Numbered from the stretch's first letter, positions 23,302 through 32,600 are shown. The stretch is DNA of 40,758 nucleotides from Bacillota bacterium (GCA_021821055.1 JAKACX010000017.1:1-40758), one strand, 5' to 3'. Numbers and translations: made by a program. The notes: generated from the letters alone by a model not told the origin.

Positions 23302-24577
23302 ACACCGAACCCTTGCCGGGCGTGCTGGCGGCGGTGATCGTTCCGCCGTGCGCCTCGACGATCCACCTGGCCAGGGACAGCCCGAGGCCGGCGCCGTCCC
23401 CTCGGCTTTCGTCGCCGCGAACAAAGCGTTCGAAGATGCGGGGCAGGAGCGCCGCCGGAATGCCGACACCGTCGTCGGTCACGCGGATGGTGGACCGCAG
23501 CGTGTCGCATTCGACTTCGACCGTGATCGTGGCGCCCGTGGTGGTGTAGGAGAACGCGTTGTCCAGAAGAATGAGCAGGAGTTGCCGCAGTCGCGCGAGG
23601 TCGCCGGGTATGACGCAGGCTCCGTGGGGCACCGCCGACGCTATCGTCTTGTTTTGTGCTTCCGCCATGGGCTGCATGGTCTCCACGAGACCCTGCGCCA
23701 GCGCGATGAGGTCCACGGGTTTGCGCTCGATCAGCTGCTCGTGCGAATCGGCGCGGGCGAGCATCAGCAGCGTGTCGATCATCTCAGCGGTGCGCGTCGC
23801 TTCCTCATATGCGTTGGCGAGGTAGTGCATCTCGCTTTCGATCGTGTGTCCGGGGTGGTGCAGCAGGATGTCCAGGTTTGTCTTGATGATGGTCAAAGGG
23901 GTGCGCAATTCGTGCGACGCGTCGGCGACAAACTGCTGCTGCCTGCGCCAGGAGGCGACCATCGGGGACACGCTGCGCGACGTAAGCCAGATGCCCAGGG
24001 CGACAACGAGACCCAACGCGACCAGGCCGGAGATGCCGAGGGTCCACAGCAGGCGGGAAAGCATCGCCTGAGTCGGGGCGATCGCGTGGGTCACGCGAAT
24101 CATGTATGTGTTGTCGGCCATCGGGATGACGGCGAGAAACGCTCTGTACGGCACCCCGTCCATCCGGATGGTCGATACGACGCCGGCCGGGTATTTGAGT
24201 GCGGTGCTGTACAGTTGCGCCGCGTTAACAAATGGGTTGCCCTGAACAAATTCCGCAGTCCAGCGCGAGCCATGGCTCGTGATGGAAAACAGGCTGAACA
24301 GCACCTGCTGCTGGTCGCCAAGACCGAGCGCGCCGCTGTAAAGTCCGGGGTTGTGCGTGTACTGCTGGATGATGTGCAGGGCGCCAGCCCGCAACTGGTC
24401 GTCGAGAATGTGGTAGAGTTCACGGTACATCAGGCTGTAGACCAGGATGAGCAGGAATGCCCAAACCGCGAACAGGGCGCCGATATTGATACTGAAGAGC
24501 TTGATCCTGACGGCGAGATATGGGTCTCGTTCAGACTTTGATTGCCAACCGATGTGCAACGTGTGTGCCTCCCGCAT
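23279..24577 (-). CDS. Sensor histidine kinase
   Basis: A 432-residue membrane-bound kinase. Two membrane helices (about residues 25-50 and 172-199) flank an external domain of about 120 residues; then the H box FVADASHELRTPLTIIK with His222, the N box LLLILLDNAFSYT, G1 TDDGVGIP, F box RIFERF and G2 GAGLGLSLARWIVEAHGG. The external domain resembles no named sensor. It likely phosphorylates the response regulator encoded just before it. The ATG at 24577 has no Shine-Dalgarno, whereas a TTG at 24559 has GGGAGG eight bases before it; the true start may be the latter. Its 3' end overlaps the end of the acyl-CoA ligase gene by 23 bp. Confidence 0.93.
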   Translation of the reverse strand: MREAHTLHIGWQSKSERDPYLAVRIKLFSINIGALFAVWAFLLILVYSLMYRELYHILDDQLRAGALHIIQQYTHNPGLYSGALGLGDQQQVLFSLFSITSHGSRWTAEFVQGNPFVNAAQLYSTALKYPAGVVSTIRMDGVPYRAFLAVIPMADNTYMIRVTHAIAPTQAMLSRLLWTLGISGLVALGLVVALGIWLTSRSVSPMVASWRRQQQFVADASHELRTPLTIIKTNLDILLHHPGHTIESEMHYLANAYEEATRTAEMIDTLLMLARADSHEQLIERKPVDLIALAQGLVETMQPMAEAQNKTIASAVPHGACVIPGDLARLRQLLLILLDNAFSYTTTGATITVEVECDTLRSTIRVTDDGVGIPAALLPRIFERFVRGDESRGDGAGLGLSLARWIVEAHGGTITAASTPGKGSVFTVSLPN

Positions 24578-24591
24578 TCACCGCTCGCCAT

Positions 24592-25266
24592 TCACTTTTG
24601 CAGACTGTACCCCACGCCGCGCACGGTCTGGATGCTCGGCCCGCGCACGGACGCCAGCCGGCGGCGCAGGTGGTGCACATACGTGTCCAGGACGCCTTCG
24701 AGAACATCGGCTTCATAGCCCCAGACGGTGTCCATCAATTGTCGGCGGGTCATGACCTGTCCGGCGTGCCGGATGAGCATGATGAGAATTTCTGCTTCTT
24801 TCGGCGACAGCGTCTCGCCGTCGGGACACTCGGGCGTCTGCACGATTCTCCGTGCGAGGTCGAAGCGAAGGTCGCCGAACTGCAGGGTGTTGTCCGCGAC
24901 AAAGTCGGAAGGCCGACGTGCGAGGGCGTGAATGCGGGCGACCAATTCCTCTATGGCGAACGGTTTTATGAGATAATCATCCGCTCCCGCGTTGAGTCCT
25001 TCGACCCGATCCGCTATCGAGTCGCGCGCCGTGAGCATGAGCACCGGCGTCGTGATGCTCTTTTGGCGAAGCTGTTTCACGATGTCAAGGCCATTTATAC
25101 CCGGCAACATCCGATCGAGCACGATGGCGTCATACGGAATGGTGAGCGCGAGGTACAGGCCTTCCTCGCCGTCGGTAGCCATGTCTGCCTGGTAGCTCTC
25201 TTCTCTGACAAGGCGCACAAGCGCTTCCGCCAAGCGTTTTTCATCTTCAACAATCAGAATGCGCAC
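24592..25266 (-). CDS. OmpR-type response regulator
   Basis: A 224-residue DNA-binding regulator. Receiver domain ILIVEDEKRLAEAL with the phosphoacceptor Asp51 in AIVLDRMLPG and the Lys in DYLIKPFA; C-terminal winged helix (LSPKEAEILIMLIRHAGQVM, VWGYEADVLEGVLDTYVHHLRRRL). The GTG start at 25266 is preceded by GGAGGAAGG and is chosen over an upstream in-frame start with no receiver similarity. The kinase gene follows 14 bases after its stop, so the two form one operon. Target genes are unknown. Confidence 0.95.
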   Translation of the reverse strand: MRILIVEDEKRLAEALVRLVREESYQADMATDGEEGLYLALTIPYDAIVLDRMLPGINGLDIVKQLRQKSITTPVLMLTARDSIADRVEGLNAGADDYLIKPFAIEELVARIHALARRPSDFVADNTLQFGDLRFDLARRIVQTPECPDGETLSPKEAEILIMLIRHAGQVMTRRQLMDTVWGYEADVLEGVLDTYVHHLRRRLASVRGPSIQTVRGVGYSLQK

Positions 25267-25292
25267 AGGCGCCTTCCTCCCCTTCCGCCCAT

Positions 25293-25321
25293 ACGATAGC
25301 ACAGAAGCTGCATTTTGTGCA
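25293..25321 (-). promoter_or_regulatory. Candidate promoter of the two-component operon
   Basis: On the - strand, TGCACA (25316-25321), 17 bp, then TATCGT (25293-25298) preceded by TG (extended -10). It lies downstream of the MFS terminator and about 25 bases before the GTG start, so the leader would be very short. Confidence 0.4.
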
Positions 25322-25355
25322 CGTTTGCACCGTAGCGCTGTGTCTGTGAGAAGAC

Positions 25356-25408
25356 AAAAAGAGGACGCCACCATCGGGCGGGCACAGGTTTTGCCCGATG
25401 GTGGCGTC
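25356..25408 (-). terminator. Rho-independent terminator of the MFS transporter gene
   Basis: A perfect 16-bp stem, GACGCCACCATCGGGC (25364-25379) with GCCCGATGGTGGCGTC (25393-25408), and a 13-base loop. Read on the - strand it is followed by CTCTTTTTGTC, a T tract. It stands about 180 bases after the MFS stop and shields the response-regulator operon from read-through. Confidence 0.88.
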
Positions 25409-25587
25409 TCGCGCGAGTCCGGGAATTCGCCTTATAACGCTTTTGTTCCAACGTCTCCGCCGGGACGAGGAGTGGCGGAGCTGTTTGGCTGATAAGAGTC
25501 CTCACGGACGAGGGCGCGATCTTTCTGGACCTTCTGCGGCAGACACCCGCCAGTCTGCCGCGCGGCGCCGTGTGTCAAGGCGCGTCT

Positions 25588-27036
25588 TTAGCGAGTGCGC
25601 GCGGGCGCTCCTGTATCGGGAAGTCCCGTCTGTGCATCGAGTTGATCAAAAGTCAGGTCGGTGCCGGCCTCTTCCACGCTGATGCGCGAGGTCTCCCTGC
25701 CAAACACGACAATGGGAAACGCCAGAAACACGAGGGCCACGCCGATGCCGTCGAACAACAGGCTGTGATTCACCGAACTGAGCAGGATCGGTATGAAGAA
25801 CGTCACCGCGCCCGCGATGAAGCGCGCGGTCATCTCGTTGTAGTATACGCCCTTGCCGCGCAGCCGCGTGGGATACTGTTCCGCGACACTCGTCTTCGCC
25901 ACCGGGAAAACCCCGAGACCGAAGAAGGACACCAGGAACCCGGCGAGGACGGTCGAGGCGCTGTCGCTGAAGAGTCCGAACAGTCCACACCCGACAGCCG
26001 CCAGGCCGTAGTAAAGCGCAAGCACGGGGCGTCTGCCAAAGCGGTCTGACAGGTAGCCCTGGGCGACGGAACCGAGTCCTGCGACGCCCATCATCACGCC
26101 TGTGATGACGATGGCGTTGCCGGCGCCGAAACCGCGTGTCCCGAGAATGGACGGCCCGAACGAGAGCACAATATAGAACAGCAGCAGCGCTCCCGTCAAC
26201 TGCGAGGCTGTGATGAGGCCGCGTTTCAGGTAGGGCTCTTTGAGCAGGGTGGCGAGCGTGGGTTGCTGGTTCATCCCTTTGTGAATGACGGCCAGCGCCC
26301 GCTTGTTCACCAGTGTTTCATCGTGCGGCAGTCCGGCCTCATCCTCCAGGCGTTCGACCAGACGGCGCACGCTGTCGCGCGCTCCGCGTTTGAGCAGGTA
26401 ACGCGGAGACTCCGGCAGCCAGAGCGCGATCGGGATCGTGAGCAGGAGCGGAATGCCGCCGAGCAGGAACGGGACGTGCCAGGCGATCGCGCTCGGGAAC
26501 GCGCCGAGCGCCCAGGCGCCCACCAGGTTCGGGATGAGATAGGCGGCCGTCAGAATGCCGTTCGTATAGCCGACGGTGACCGCCCGGCGGCGGGTGTGAA
26601 CGAACTCAGAGAGAAACAGGTAGGGCAGGGGGAGGACCGCCCCTTCGCCAAGACCCGCGAGAAAGCGAATGATGACGAGCGAGTCGAAATTGTTTGCGAG
26701 CGCTCCGAGAAACGTGAGGACAGAGAATGCGGTCAGGCCGATCAGCGCGACGCGCCGCCGTCCATACCGGTCCGCCACGGCCCCGGCCGGGATCATCCCG
26801 AGCACGACGCCCAGCGTCGAAGCGATCGCGAACGTACCCTGCTGCCCCGCCGTCAGGTGCCACGTCTTGTTCAGCATCGCGATCACCGGTCCCACGATGC
26901 CGATGTCGAACGCCTCTGCCAGCCAGACAAACGCGAGCAGGATCATCACGCCGACGATGGTGCGAGTGATCGGAACGCGATCCAGTCGGGCGAGGAGGTT
27001 CTCATCCTCGTACAGCTTTGCGGACAAGGCTGCCAT
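25588..27036 (-). CDS. MFS metabolite:H+ symporter (sugar porter-like)
   Basis: A 482-residue, 12-helix major facilitator transporter. Loop 2-3 motif DRYGRRRVALIG and loop 8-9 SDRFGRRPVLAL, together with LWLPESPRYLLKRG after helix 6, point to the sugar porter/metabolite symporter group; the substrate is not predictable. GGGAGG lies eight bases before the ATG. Monocistronic by the look of it, ended by the terminator near 25380. The gene upstream (acyltransferase) is on the same strand 41 bases away, so co-transcription is possible. Confidence 0.88.
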   Translation of the reverse strand: MAALSAKLYEDENLLARLDRVPITRTIVGVMILLAFVWLAEAFDIGIVGPVIAMLNKTWHLTAGQQGTFAIASTLGVVLGMIPAGAVADRYGRRRVALIGLTAFSVLTFLGALANNFDSLVIIRFLAGLGEGAVLPLPYLFLSEFVHTRRRAVTVGYTNGILTAAYLIPNLVGAWALGAFPSAIAWHVPFLLGGIPLLLTIPIALWLPESPRYLLKRGARDSVRRLVERLEDEAGLPHDETLVNKRALAVIHKGMNQQPTLATLLKEPYLKRGLITASQLTGALLLFYIVLSFGPSILGTRGFGAGNAIVITGVMMGVAGLGSVAQGYLSDRFGRRPVLALYYGLAAVGCGLFGLFSDSASTVLAGFLVSFFGLGVFPVAKTSVAEQYPTRLRGKGVYYNEMTARFIAGAVTFFIPILLSSVNHSLLFDGIGVALVFLAFPIVVFGRETSRISVEEAGTDLTFDQLDAQTGLPDTGAPARTR

Positions 27037-27077
27037 CTTGTAACACCTCCCTCAGAATAACACTGCTGTCGCTCCCG

Positions 27078-28277
27078 TCACGGCGTTCGCGACGAGGCGG
27101 TCTGGGTCATCGTCGTCAGCCAGCGCGGCGGATCGGACTTTTGCCCGACAATGTAACTGAGCACAGGCACGCTCGAGATGCCGCGCACAATCAGCATGGC
27201 CAAACCGTACACCAGGGCGACCGTTATGGGCAGCAGCGCCCAGCGTTCGATGGCGGTGGTATGCAGGGCGTACACCGCGATCTCGGCAAAGTGGAGCAGC
27301 ATCGGGTGTACCAGGAAGATGCCGAACGAAGCGGCCGCCGCCGTCTTGATGAAGGCCGAGAACCAGCGCACGCGATCTTTGAGCCGGTGCTTCGACCACA
27401 CGATGCCCGCGTACATCAGCGCCATCGTGACGACGAAGCTGTATGGGATCATGATCGGCTGAAGGACGAGTACGCTCATGGTTTCGTCCTGTTTCCAGAC
27501 GAAGCGGTCCAGTCCGTAGTGCGCAAGCAGGACGACGAGTGAACCGATGAGCACTCCGACGACCAGCCGTCCGTGATTTTCGATGAACGCGCGCACCTGC
27601 CGGTAGTGGATGGCGAGCACGGCGCCTGAGATGAACCAGAACTGGTACGTCAGGATGTTTCGGTCGCGGTACCGGATCAACCAGTACAGCCAGGCCGGAA
27701 AATGCGTGATATTCAAGTTCTGCAGGTAGTCCTTGTACCACCACATCATCGCGATTTCAAGAACGAATGAACCGGCCAGGATCCACCAGTGGTATTTTTC
27801 CGTCTTGCGCATAAAGACAACAAACGCAGGGAAGAGGATGTACACCTGCATCGAGATGATCAGATAGTACAGGTAGAACTGATGTCCGGTGAGGACGGAG
27901 AAGAGGAAGGTTCCGCCAATATAAGGAACCGACCATTGAAACCCCTTGAGATACATGCCTTCAAACAGGATGTAGATCAGCGTGAAGGCGACGTATGGGA
28001 TGAATATCAGTTTGAAACGTTTGCTCCAGAATTCGGTCGCCTTGAACTGCTTTCTATAGTAGGTGATGAACAGGACGAGACCCGTGATGTACATGAAGGA
28101 TTCCCGCGTAAAGTGCAGCGCCGTCAGCGATCCTTCAAAGAACGCCTGCGTGCCCGAAAGCGGTGTGGCAAACAGGTTGTAGAACGAGAATATATGGACG
28201 CAGACAACGCCCAGAATAATGAAAGCGCGCATCAGGTCCACTTCGTAAAGATGCTCTTTTGTCTTGCCCCGTTCCAA
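27078..28277 (-). CDS. Acyltransferase 3 family membrane protein
   Basis: A 399-residue protein with about ten helices of the acyltransferase-3 (OafA/YrhL/WecH) type. The N-terminal DLMRAFIILGVVCVHIFSFYN has the conserved Arg-Ala and the His of helix 1 thought to take part in transfer of an acetyl or other acyl group to sugars or lipids; a second stretch is FWFISGAVLA. The TTG start at 28277 has AGGAGGGG seven bases before it. Base composition is poorer in GC than the flanking genes. The acceptor is unknown; no glycan operon is next to it. Confidence 0.87.
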   Translation of the reverse strand: MERGKTKEHLYEVDLMRAFIILGVVCVHIFSFYNLFATPLSGTQAFFEGSLTALHFTRESFMYITGLVLFITYYRKQFKATEFWSKRFKLIFIPYVAFTLIYILFEGMYLKGFQWSVPYIGGTFLFSVLTGHQFYLYYLIISMQVYILFPAFVVFMRKTEKYHWWILAGSFVLEIAMMWWYKDYLQNLNITHFPAWLYWLIRYRDRNILTYQFWFISGAVLAIHYRQVRAFIENHGRLVVGVLIGSLVVLLAHYGLDRFVWKQDETMSVLVLQPIMIPYSFVVTMALMYAGIVWSKHRLKDRVRWFSAFIKTAAAASFGIFLVHPMLLHFAEIAVYALHTTAIERWALLPITVALVYGLAMLIVRGISSVPVLSYIVGQKSDPPRWLTTMTQTASSRTP

Positions 28278-28406
28278 GCAACACCCCTCCTCTCCGACCC
28301 GAATGGTATACGTGCAGGTTTAAAATTTCCTTAACGGCGCCGCAGGCGCGGCCGGAAGGCCGCCGAAGGGCGGGGACGGTCATGCTCCGGCGCACTTTTG
28401 TGGCTT

Positions 28407-28435
28407 ATTTTATTCCATCATTAAGGTGGTTTTAA
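28407..28435 (-). promoter_or_regulatory. Candidate promoter of the acyltransferase gene
   Basis: On the - strand TTAAAA (28430-28435), 17 bp, TAAAAT (28407-28412), about 130 bases upstream of the TTG start. Both boxes match the sigma-A consensus only in part, in an AT-rich patch that also lies upstream of the divergent acyl-CoA ligase. Confidence 0.3.
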
Positions 28436-28493
28436 GACTTGTGCGAGAGACTGTGCGCATACAGACAAGAATTTGCGATTGGGGAGATCCAGC

Positions 28494-30050
28494 ATGTCCG
28501 AACTCAGTTCATCGCTGCTTCGGAGATTGCAGGCAGACGACGACCGGGTGGTCTTCTTCGATGAACGTTGGCAGTATGGCGCGCAACTGCGCCGTGACGT
28601 GACAAACGCGCAGGCTGCGCTCACGCGCCTTGGTGTGGGTTCCGGAGACAGAATCATGCTGGTGGATGAAAACTCTTATGCGTTTATCGTTGGATACCTG
28701 GCGATTCTACTGTGCGGCGCGTGTGTCGTTCCCGTGAATCCACACATGCCGGCTCCCGAACTGATCAAGGTGGCCGGTCGGTCGCAGGCTGCCGGAGCTG
28801 TCGCCGGCCGGGACGTCCTGCGCACGGTGTTCACCGATCCGGGTTTGCGGGATGTAAACCTGCGGTTTGTGGCGGAACTCGGCGTCGGGCCAGATGGCGT
28901 CTTCCTGGCCGGGACGGGCGGCGCGGACGGACCGCCGGGCGGGTCAAGCCCCGCTGCGGAGTTGGGCGCGGGGATCGGTGAGGATGCGGGGGCTCTGCTG
29001 CTCTTCACCTCCGGTACGACCGGCGCGCCAAAGGGTGTCCAGCTGACGCACCGGCAGGTCATGGCGACGGTGCACAATGTCATCGGCGCGCACAATTTGA
29101 CTGAGCGCGACATTACGTACCTGTTTCTGCCCCTGTTTCACATAAATGCGGAGGTCATCGGGTTGCTTGCGACGCTGGTGTCGGGCGGCAAACTCATCGT
29201 GGAGAAGAAGTTCAGCGCCTCGCGGTTCTGGCCGGTCATTCAAAAGCACGGCGTGACCTGGGTGTCCGCGGTGCCGACTGTCATCGGCATTCTGATCAAG
29301 GCGGCGACGTACTCTCCGGCGCCGAGGCACCTGCGTTTCGTGCGGTCGGCGTCCGCTCCGCTGCCATCCCTGCAAGGACGGCGGTTCGAAGCGATGTTCA
29401 ACGTTCCGGTCATCGAGTCGTACGGGATGACCGAGGCTGCCAGTCAGATCTGCGTGAACCCCGTGCCTCCCGCCGCGCGGCGGCACGGGTCGGTGGGACG
29501 TCCGTACGGTGTCGACCTCAAGGTGGTCGGGAGTGCGGGACGGACGCTGGAAGCGAATGAGATCGGCGAGATCGCGATTCGCGGGGACAGCGTCATCAGG
29601 GAGTACGCCTCCGGCGATGCGTCTGGCAATGGTTTTGTCGACGGTTGGTTCATGACGGGTGATATCGGCTGTGTGGATCCGGACGGCTTTGTCTACATCA
29701 CCGGCCGCAGCAAGGAAATGATCAACCGCGCGGGGCAGAAGATCAGCCCCCGGGAAGTCGAGGAAGTCATCGCGAGGGACCCGGACGTGCGGACGGTGGC
29801 CGTGATCGGCCTGCCCGACGACCTCTACGGGGAACGCGTTGTGGCCTACGTCGTTCCGGAAGACGCGGCGGTCCGCAGGCAGGAGACTGGCTTTAAAGAA
29901 CGGCTGCGCCAGCTCTGCGCGAAGTCCATTTCGGCGTACAAGTGTCCGGTCGAGTACCACGTGGTTGACGAAATACCCCTGGGGCCGACGGGGAAAATTC
30001 AGCGCACGCGTCTTCGCGAGCAGGTATTGGCCGTGTCCGGCGCGAATTGA
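28494..30050 (+). CDS. Acyl-CoA synthetase (ANL family)
   Basis: A 518-residue adenylate-forming enzyme. Motifs in order: LLLFTSGTTGAPKGVQLTH, LPLFHINAEVIGLLATL, VIESYGMTEAASQICVNP, GWFMTGDIGCVDPDGFVYITGRSKEMINRAGQKISPREVEE and the catalytic Lys in GPTGKIQRTRLRE. The layout suits medium- or short-chain/aromatic acid substrates (oxalyl- or malonyl-CoA-type ligases look alike); the substrate cannot be named. GGGGAG lies seven bases before the ATG. Before the P-loop, residues about 145-168 are a Gly/Ala/Pro-rich insert, GVFLAGTGGADGPPGGSSPA and a few more. Confidence 0.9.
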   Translation: MSELSSSLLRRLQADDDRVVFFDERWQYGAQLRRDVTNAQAALTRLGVGSGDRIMLVDENSYAFIVGYLAILLCGACVVPVNPHMPAPELIKVAGRSQAAGAVAGRDVLRTVFTDPGLRDVNLRFVAELGVGPDGVFLAGTGGADGPPGGSSPAAELGAGIGEDAGALLLFTSGTTGAPKGVQLTHRQVMATVHNVIGAHNLTERDITYLFLPLFHINAEVIGLLATLVSGGKLIVEKKFSASRFWPVIQKHGVTWVSAVPTVIGILIKAATYSPAPRHLRFVRSASAPLPSLQGRRFEAMFNVPVIESYGMTEAASQICVNPVPPAARRHGSVGRPYGVDLKVVGSAGRTLEANEIGEIAIRGDSVIREYASGDASGNGFVDGWFMTGDIGCVDPDGFVYITGRSKEMINRAGQKISPREVEEVIARDPDVRTVAVIGLPDDLYGERVVAYVVPEDAAVRRQETGFKERLRQLCAKSISAYKCPVEYHVVDEIPLGPTGKIQRTRLREQVLAVSGAN

Positions 30051-30086
30051 ACCTATCGTCGCCGCGCAAAACGTGAGAATGCAGGG

Positions 30087-30117
30087 GCGGCCGGTCGAGG
30101 ATCTCTCGATCGGCCGC
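30087..30117 (+). terminator. Hairpin after the acyl-CoA synthetase gene
   Basis: GCGGCCGGTCGAG (30087-30099) pairs with CTCGATCGGCCGC (30105-30117), 13 bp with one G-U and a 5-base loop, 37 bases after the stop. Only a short run of T follows (ATCCTGTTCTC), so termination strength is uncertain. Confidence 0.6.
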
Positions 30118-30161
30118 ATCCTGTTCTCGACAGGGCGGCAAGTTACTTAGCCGGGAGTGTG

Positions 30162-31007
30162 ATGCAAGTGGCATTGAAATGGCAGTATGGCGGCGCGGCG
30201 GTGCTCCTGGTGGGCGCATTTGCGGTCTTCGCGGCAACGCACGCGCAACCTGGCGCGTCGGCAGCGAGTTCTCGTCAACAGCAGTCGCAGCGAAGCGCCG
30301 CGTCAGCAGCGGGCGCATCAGGACACACGCAGGCGGTCCGGACGCCGACCGTCAAGCCGGTGGCCGCCCGGACGAGTACGCCGACGAATACCATTACGGC
30401 GATGACGCTCGGCTCGTCGGTCGCCATGGGCTGGGACGACAAGGTTGGCGGCGGATACCTCAGGCGCGGGTTTCGCGCGGCCGCGGCGCAATCGGGCAAC
30501 CACTACGTGGTCGTGAGCCGGGCTCAGGCTGGCGACTGGGCGGGCAAGATCATGCCCGGTGACTATACGGACTGGCTGAACACCGTAAAACCGCAGATCG
30601 TGGTCATCTCCTGGGGCATTCTCGACGACGCGCACCACAAAACGCCCGTCAGTTCGTTTCGGGCTACGATTCACGAGCAGATCCAAATGGCGCTCGCGCG
30701 TCACATGGTGGTGTTTATCGTGACACCTCCGGTCACGCGGGCATCCTATACGCAGTACAAGACGATTGAACCGATGTACCTGAACAACGAGGTGCAGGTG
30801 GCCCGCAGTTTCCACAGTCCCAACGTCTACGTGTTCGACGTATTCGACCAGATGAAGGGGTATATCCGGGTCCACCACCAGACGTACGTGCCCTACATGG
30901 CAGACGGCTGGCATCCGAACACGGCGGGCCACGCGCTGGCGGGAGGGCTGTTGGCGGGAGACATCATGCGCCAGTTTGGCAAGACGCCTGTACACTTCAT
31001 TCAGTGA
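30162..31007 (+). CDS. Secreted SGNH-hydrolase-like protein
   Basis: A protein of about 281 residues: an N-terminal membrane helix (GGAAVLLVGAFAVFAATHA), a Gln/Ser/Ala-rich linker (residues about 30-70), then an SGNH/GDSL-type domain. Block I is TLGSSVAMGW (Ser in a GSS rather than GDS), block III is ISWGILDD (Asp where Asn is usual) and block V is DGWHPN (Asp-x-x-His). Likely an esterase or acetyl hydrolase acting on the cell surface, such as on peptidoglycan or teichoic acid, but that is inference. ATG 30162 chosen; GTG 30168 is ten bases after GGGAG and equally possible. Its end overlaps the convergent MFS gene by seven bases. Confidence 0.75.
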   Translation: MQVALKWQYGGAAVLLVGAFAVFAATHAQPGASAASSRQQQSQRSAASAAGASGHTQAVRTPTVKPVAARTSTPTNTITAMTLGSSVAMGWDDKVGGGYLRRGFRAAAAQSGNHYVVVSRAQAGDWAGKIMPGDYTDWLNTVKPQIVVISWGILDDAHHKTPVSSFRATIHEQIQMALARHMVVFIVTPPVTRASYTQYKTIEPMYLNNEVQVARSFHSPNVYVFDVFDQMKGYIRVHHQTYVPYMADGWHPNTAGHALAGGLLAGDIMRQFGKTPVHFIQ

Positions 31008-32317
31008 GCCAGCCGGGTCGGGGTCTTGCGCGGGCGAAGGCGCACCACGGTGAAAAACAGCGCGGCGAACAGAGCGATGCCCGCCTCCATGAAGAAGAAG
31101 ACATGTGGCGTCAGCAGGCTGTAGAGTGCGCCGCCCGCCGTGTTGCCCACCACATTTCCTAGGGCGGTCGTACCGGCGAAGGCGCCCTGGGCGGTTGCCC
31201 TCCACTTCGGCGGGACCGCTTGGCGGAGATACATGACCGTTGCCGTGTAGAAGAAGCCAAACGCGATTCCGTGCACGACCTGGATACCGATGACCGCGAA
31301 GTCCGACGGTGCGAGTCCAACCACGATCCAGCGCACAGCGTACGCCAGGCCGGATGCCACGAGCATTCCGCGGGCGCCGATTTTGGCGAATACCCGGCTT
31401 GCGAACGGCATGGTGAGCAGTTCGCTTCCGGAGGACAGCGTATAGGCGATCGGTATGATCGATGTAGGGAAGTGCAGGTCGTGGATGTACAGTGGAAAGA
31501 ATGAATAGAAGACCGGCATCGTGAGCGACAGCGCAAATATGCCGCAGAAGAACAGCACGAGCCGCGCCCGCGGCGTCGACGGCTGCGCGGCGTTTTCCAC
31601 GGCGCCGTCCCCCGGCGAGGTCGATCCGGGTCGCGCCGCGTCACGTTGCCCCGCGCCGGACGGCGGCGAGGCGAGCTGCGCAGAGTCCTGCGATGCGCGC
31701 ATGGGCGCCTGATCCCTGGCCGAGGGATCGCGGATCAGCCAACTGACCATGAACGTCATGGTCACAAAAGGCACGTAGAACAGGTAGAGACTGTTGATCG
31801 CGTGGTAGCGGAGAAACAGGCTGATGGACAGGTTCGCCGCGGAAAACCCGAGCGACCCAAACACGCGGACGCGTGCATAATCAATCTTGTCGCGCTGGGC
31901 AAATTCCAGCGTCAGGTGGTCGCACAGCGGTATGGCGCCGGTCAGGAACAGGGAGATCAGCACGAGCAGCGCCACGGCGAATCCGATGGCGTTCGTGCGG
32001 TACAGCAGGAAGACGAGTATCGGCAGGGCGACAAACTGGATGCGCAGCCATGGGATCGTCACCCCGGTTCGGTCGGCCAAGCGGCCCCAGAGGGGCGGCA
32101 GGATGGCCCCCACGAGCGGATTGACACTCAAGAGCAGTCCGATGACAATCGGGGAGAAACCCCGGCTGGCAAACAGGAGTGGAAGATATGGCATCAAGGA
32201 GCCGAGACTGGCGAAATACAACAAATACATCGAACGCAGTTTCCAGGTATTGTGCGCCGTGCGGTGTTCTTCGGTCAAGGCATGTACCTCGCTTGGTTTG
32301 CGTGAGCGCGCTTCCAT
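31001..32317 (-). CDS. MFS transporter (HcaT-like group)
   Basis: A 438-residue, 12-helix transporter. N-terminal MYLLYFASLGSLMPYLPLLF and the helix 11 pattern GGALYSLL put it near the nucleoside/3-phenylpropionate (PPP/HcaT) group of MFS_1. A long central loop of about 50 residues (RDPSARDQAPMRASQ... to ...AAQPSTPRARL) is low in complexity. Start: ATG 32317 has no Shine-Dalgarno; a TTG at 32278 with GAGG eight bases before it is an alternative, and the frame remains open to 32359. Substrate unknown. The last seven bases overlap the SGNH gene on the other strand. Confidence 0.82.
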   Translation of the reverse strand: MEARSRKPSEVHALTEEHRTAHNTWKLRSMYLLYFASLGSLMPYLPLLFASRGFSPIVIGLLLSVNPLVGAILPPLWGRLADRTGVTIPWLRIQFVALPILVFLLYRTNAIGFAVALLVLISLFLTGAIPLCDHLTLEFAQRDKIDYARVRVFGSLGFSAANLSISLFLRYHAINSLYLFYVPFVTMTFMVSWLIRDPSARDQAPMRASQDSAQLASPPSGAGQRDAARPGSTSPGDGAVENAAQPSTPRARLVLFFCGIFALSLTMPVFYSFFPLYIHDLHFPTSIIPIAYTLSSGSELLTMPFASRVFAKIGARGMLVASGLAYAVRWIVVGLAPSDFAVIGIQVVHGIAFGFFYTATVMYLRQAVPPKWRATAQGAFAGTTALGNVVGNTAGGALYSLLTPHVFFFMEAGIALFAALFFTVVRLRPRKTPTRLAH

Positions 32318-32504
32318 GAGTACGGACTCTGGCAAGCCGGCTGAGGGACATGTGATCATGTCCGCACGTGTACGCTTCGCATATCACATATCCCCAACCG
32401 GAGTGCGGCGTCCATTCTGTCACACATCCGCTTGATAGAGCGCAGCATGCCCGTCGAACGTATGGCCCAGTCCGCACAGACAACATCAGGCCGTCAGACC
32501 GCGA

Positions 32505-32600
32505 CTATTTTTTCTTCTTGCGCATCGCAAAATAGATGATGGCGCCAATAATCACAACTGCGAGAATGACATAGCGAATCACATGGTGCCCAGGTCCCAC
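32505..32600 (-). CDS. 31-residue single-helix membrane peptide
   Basis: A frame of 31 codons from GTG at 32600 to TAG. It reads MGPGHH, then a very hydrophobic helix VIRYVILAVVIIGAIIYFA and a tail MRKKKK, i.e. one membrane span with a basic cytoplasmic end. GGAGG is 12 bases before the start, with a run of G closer. On the same strand a promoter lies 92 bases upstream (32692-32720). Too short for automated gene calls. The K-rich end after a helix recalls a cell-wall sorting tail, but there is no LPxTG. No function can be given. The frame could also be read from an internal GTG at codon 7. Confidence 0.55.
   Translation of the reverse strand: MGPGHHVIRYVILAVVIIGAIIYFAMRKKKK

Larger units (their letters stand above)
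25267..25587. other. Intergenic region between response regulator and MFS gene
   Basis: Both flanking genes are on the - strand. The region holds the terminator of the MFS unit (25356-25408), a promoter candidate for the response regulator, and two smaller hairpins, GCGGCAGAC/GTCTGCCGC (25536-25561) and CTCCGCC/GGCGGAG near 25460-25485. The open frames here carry no recognisable protein. Confidence 0.6.
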
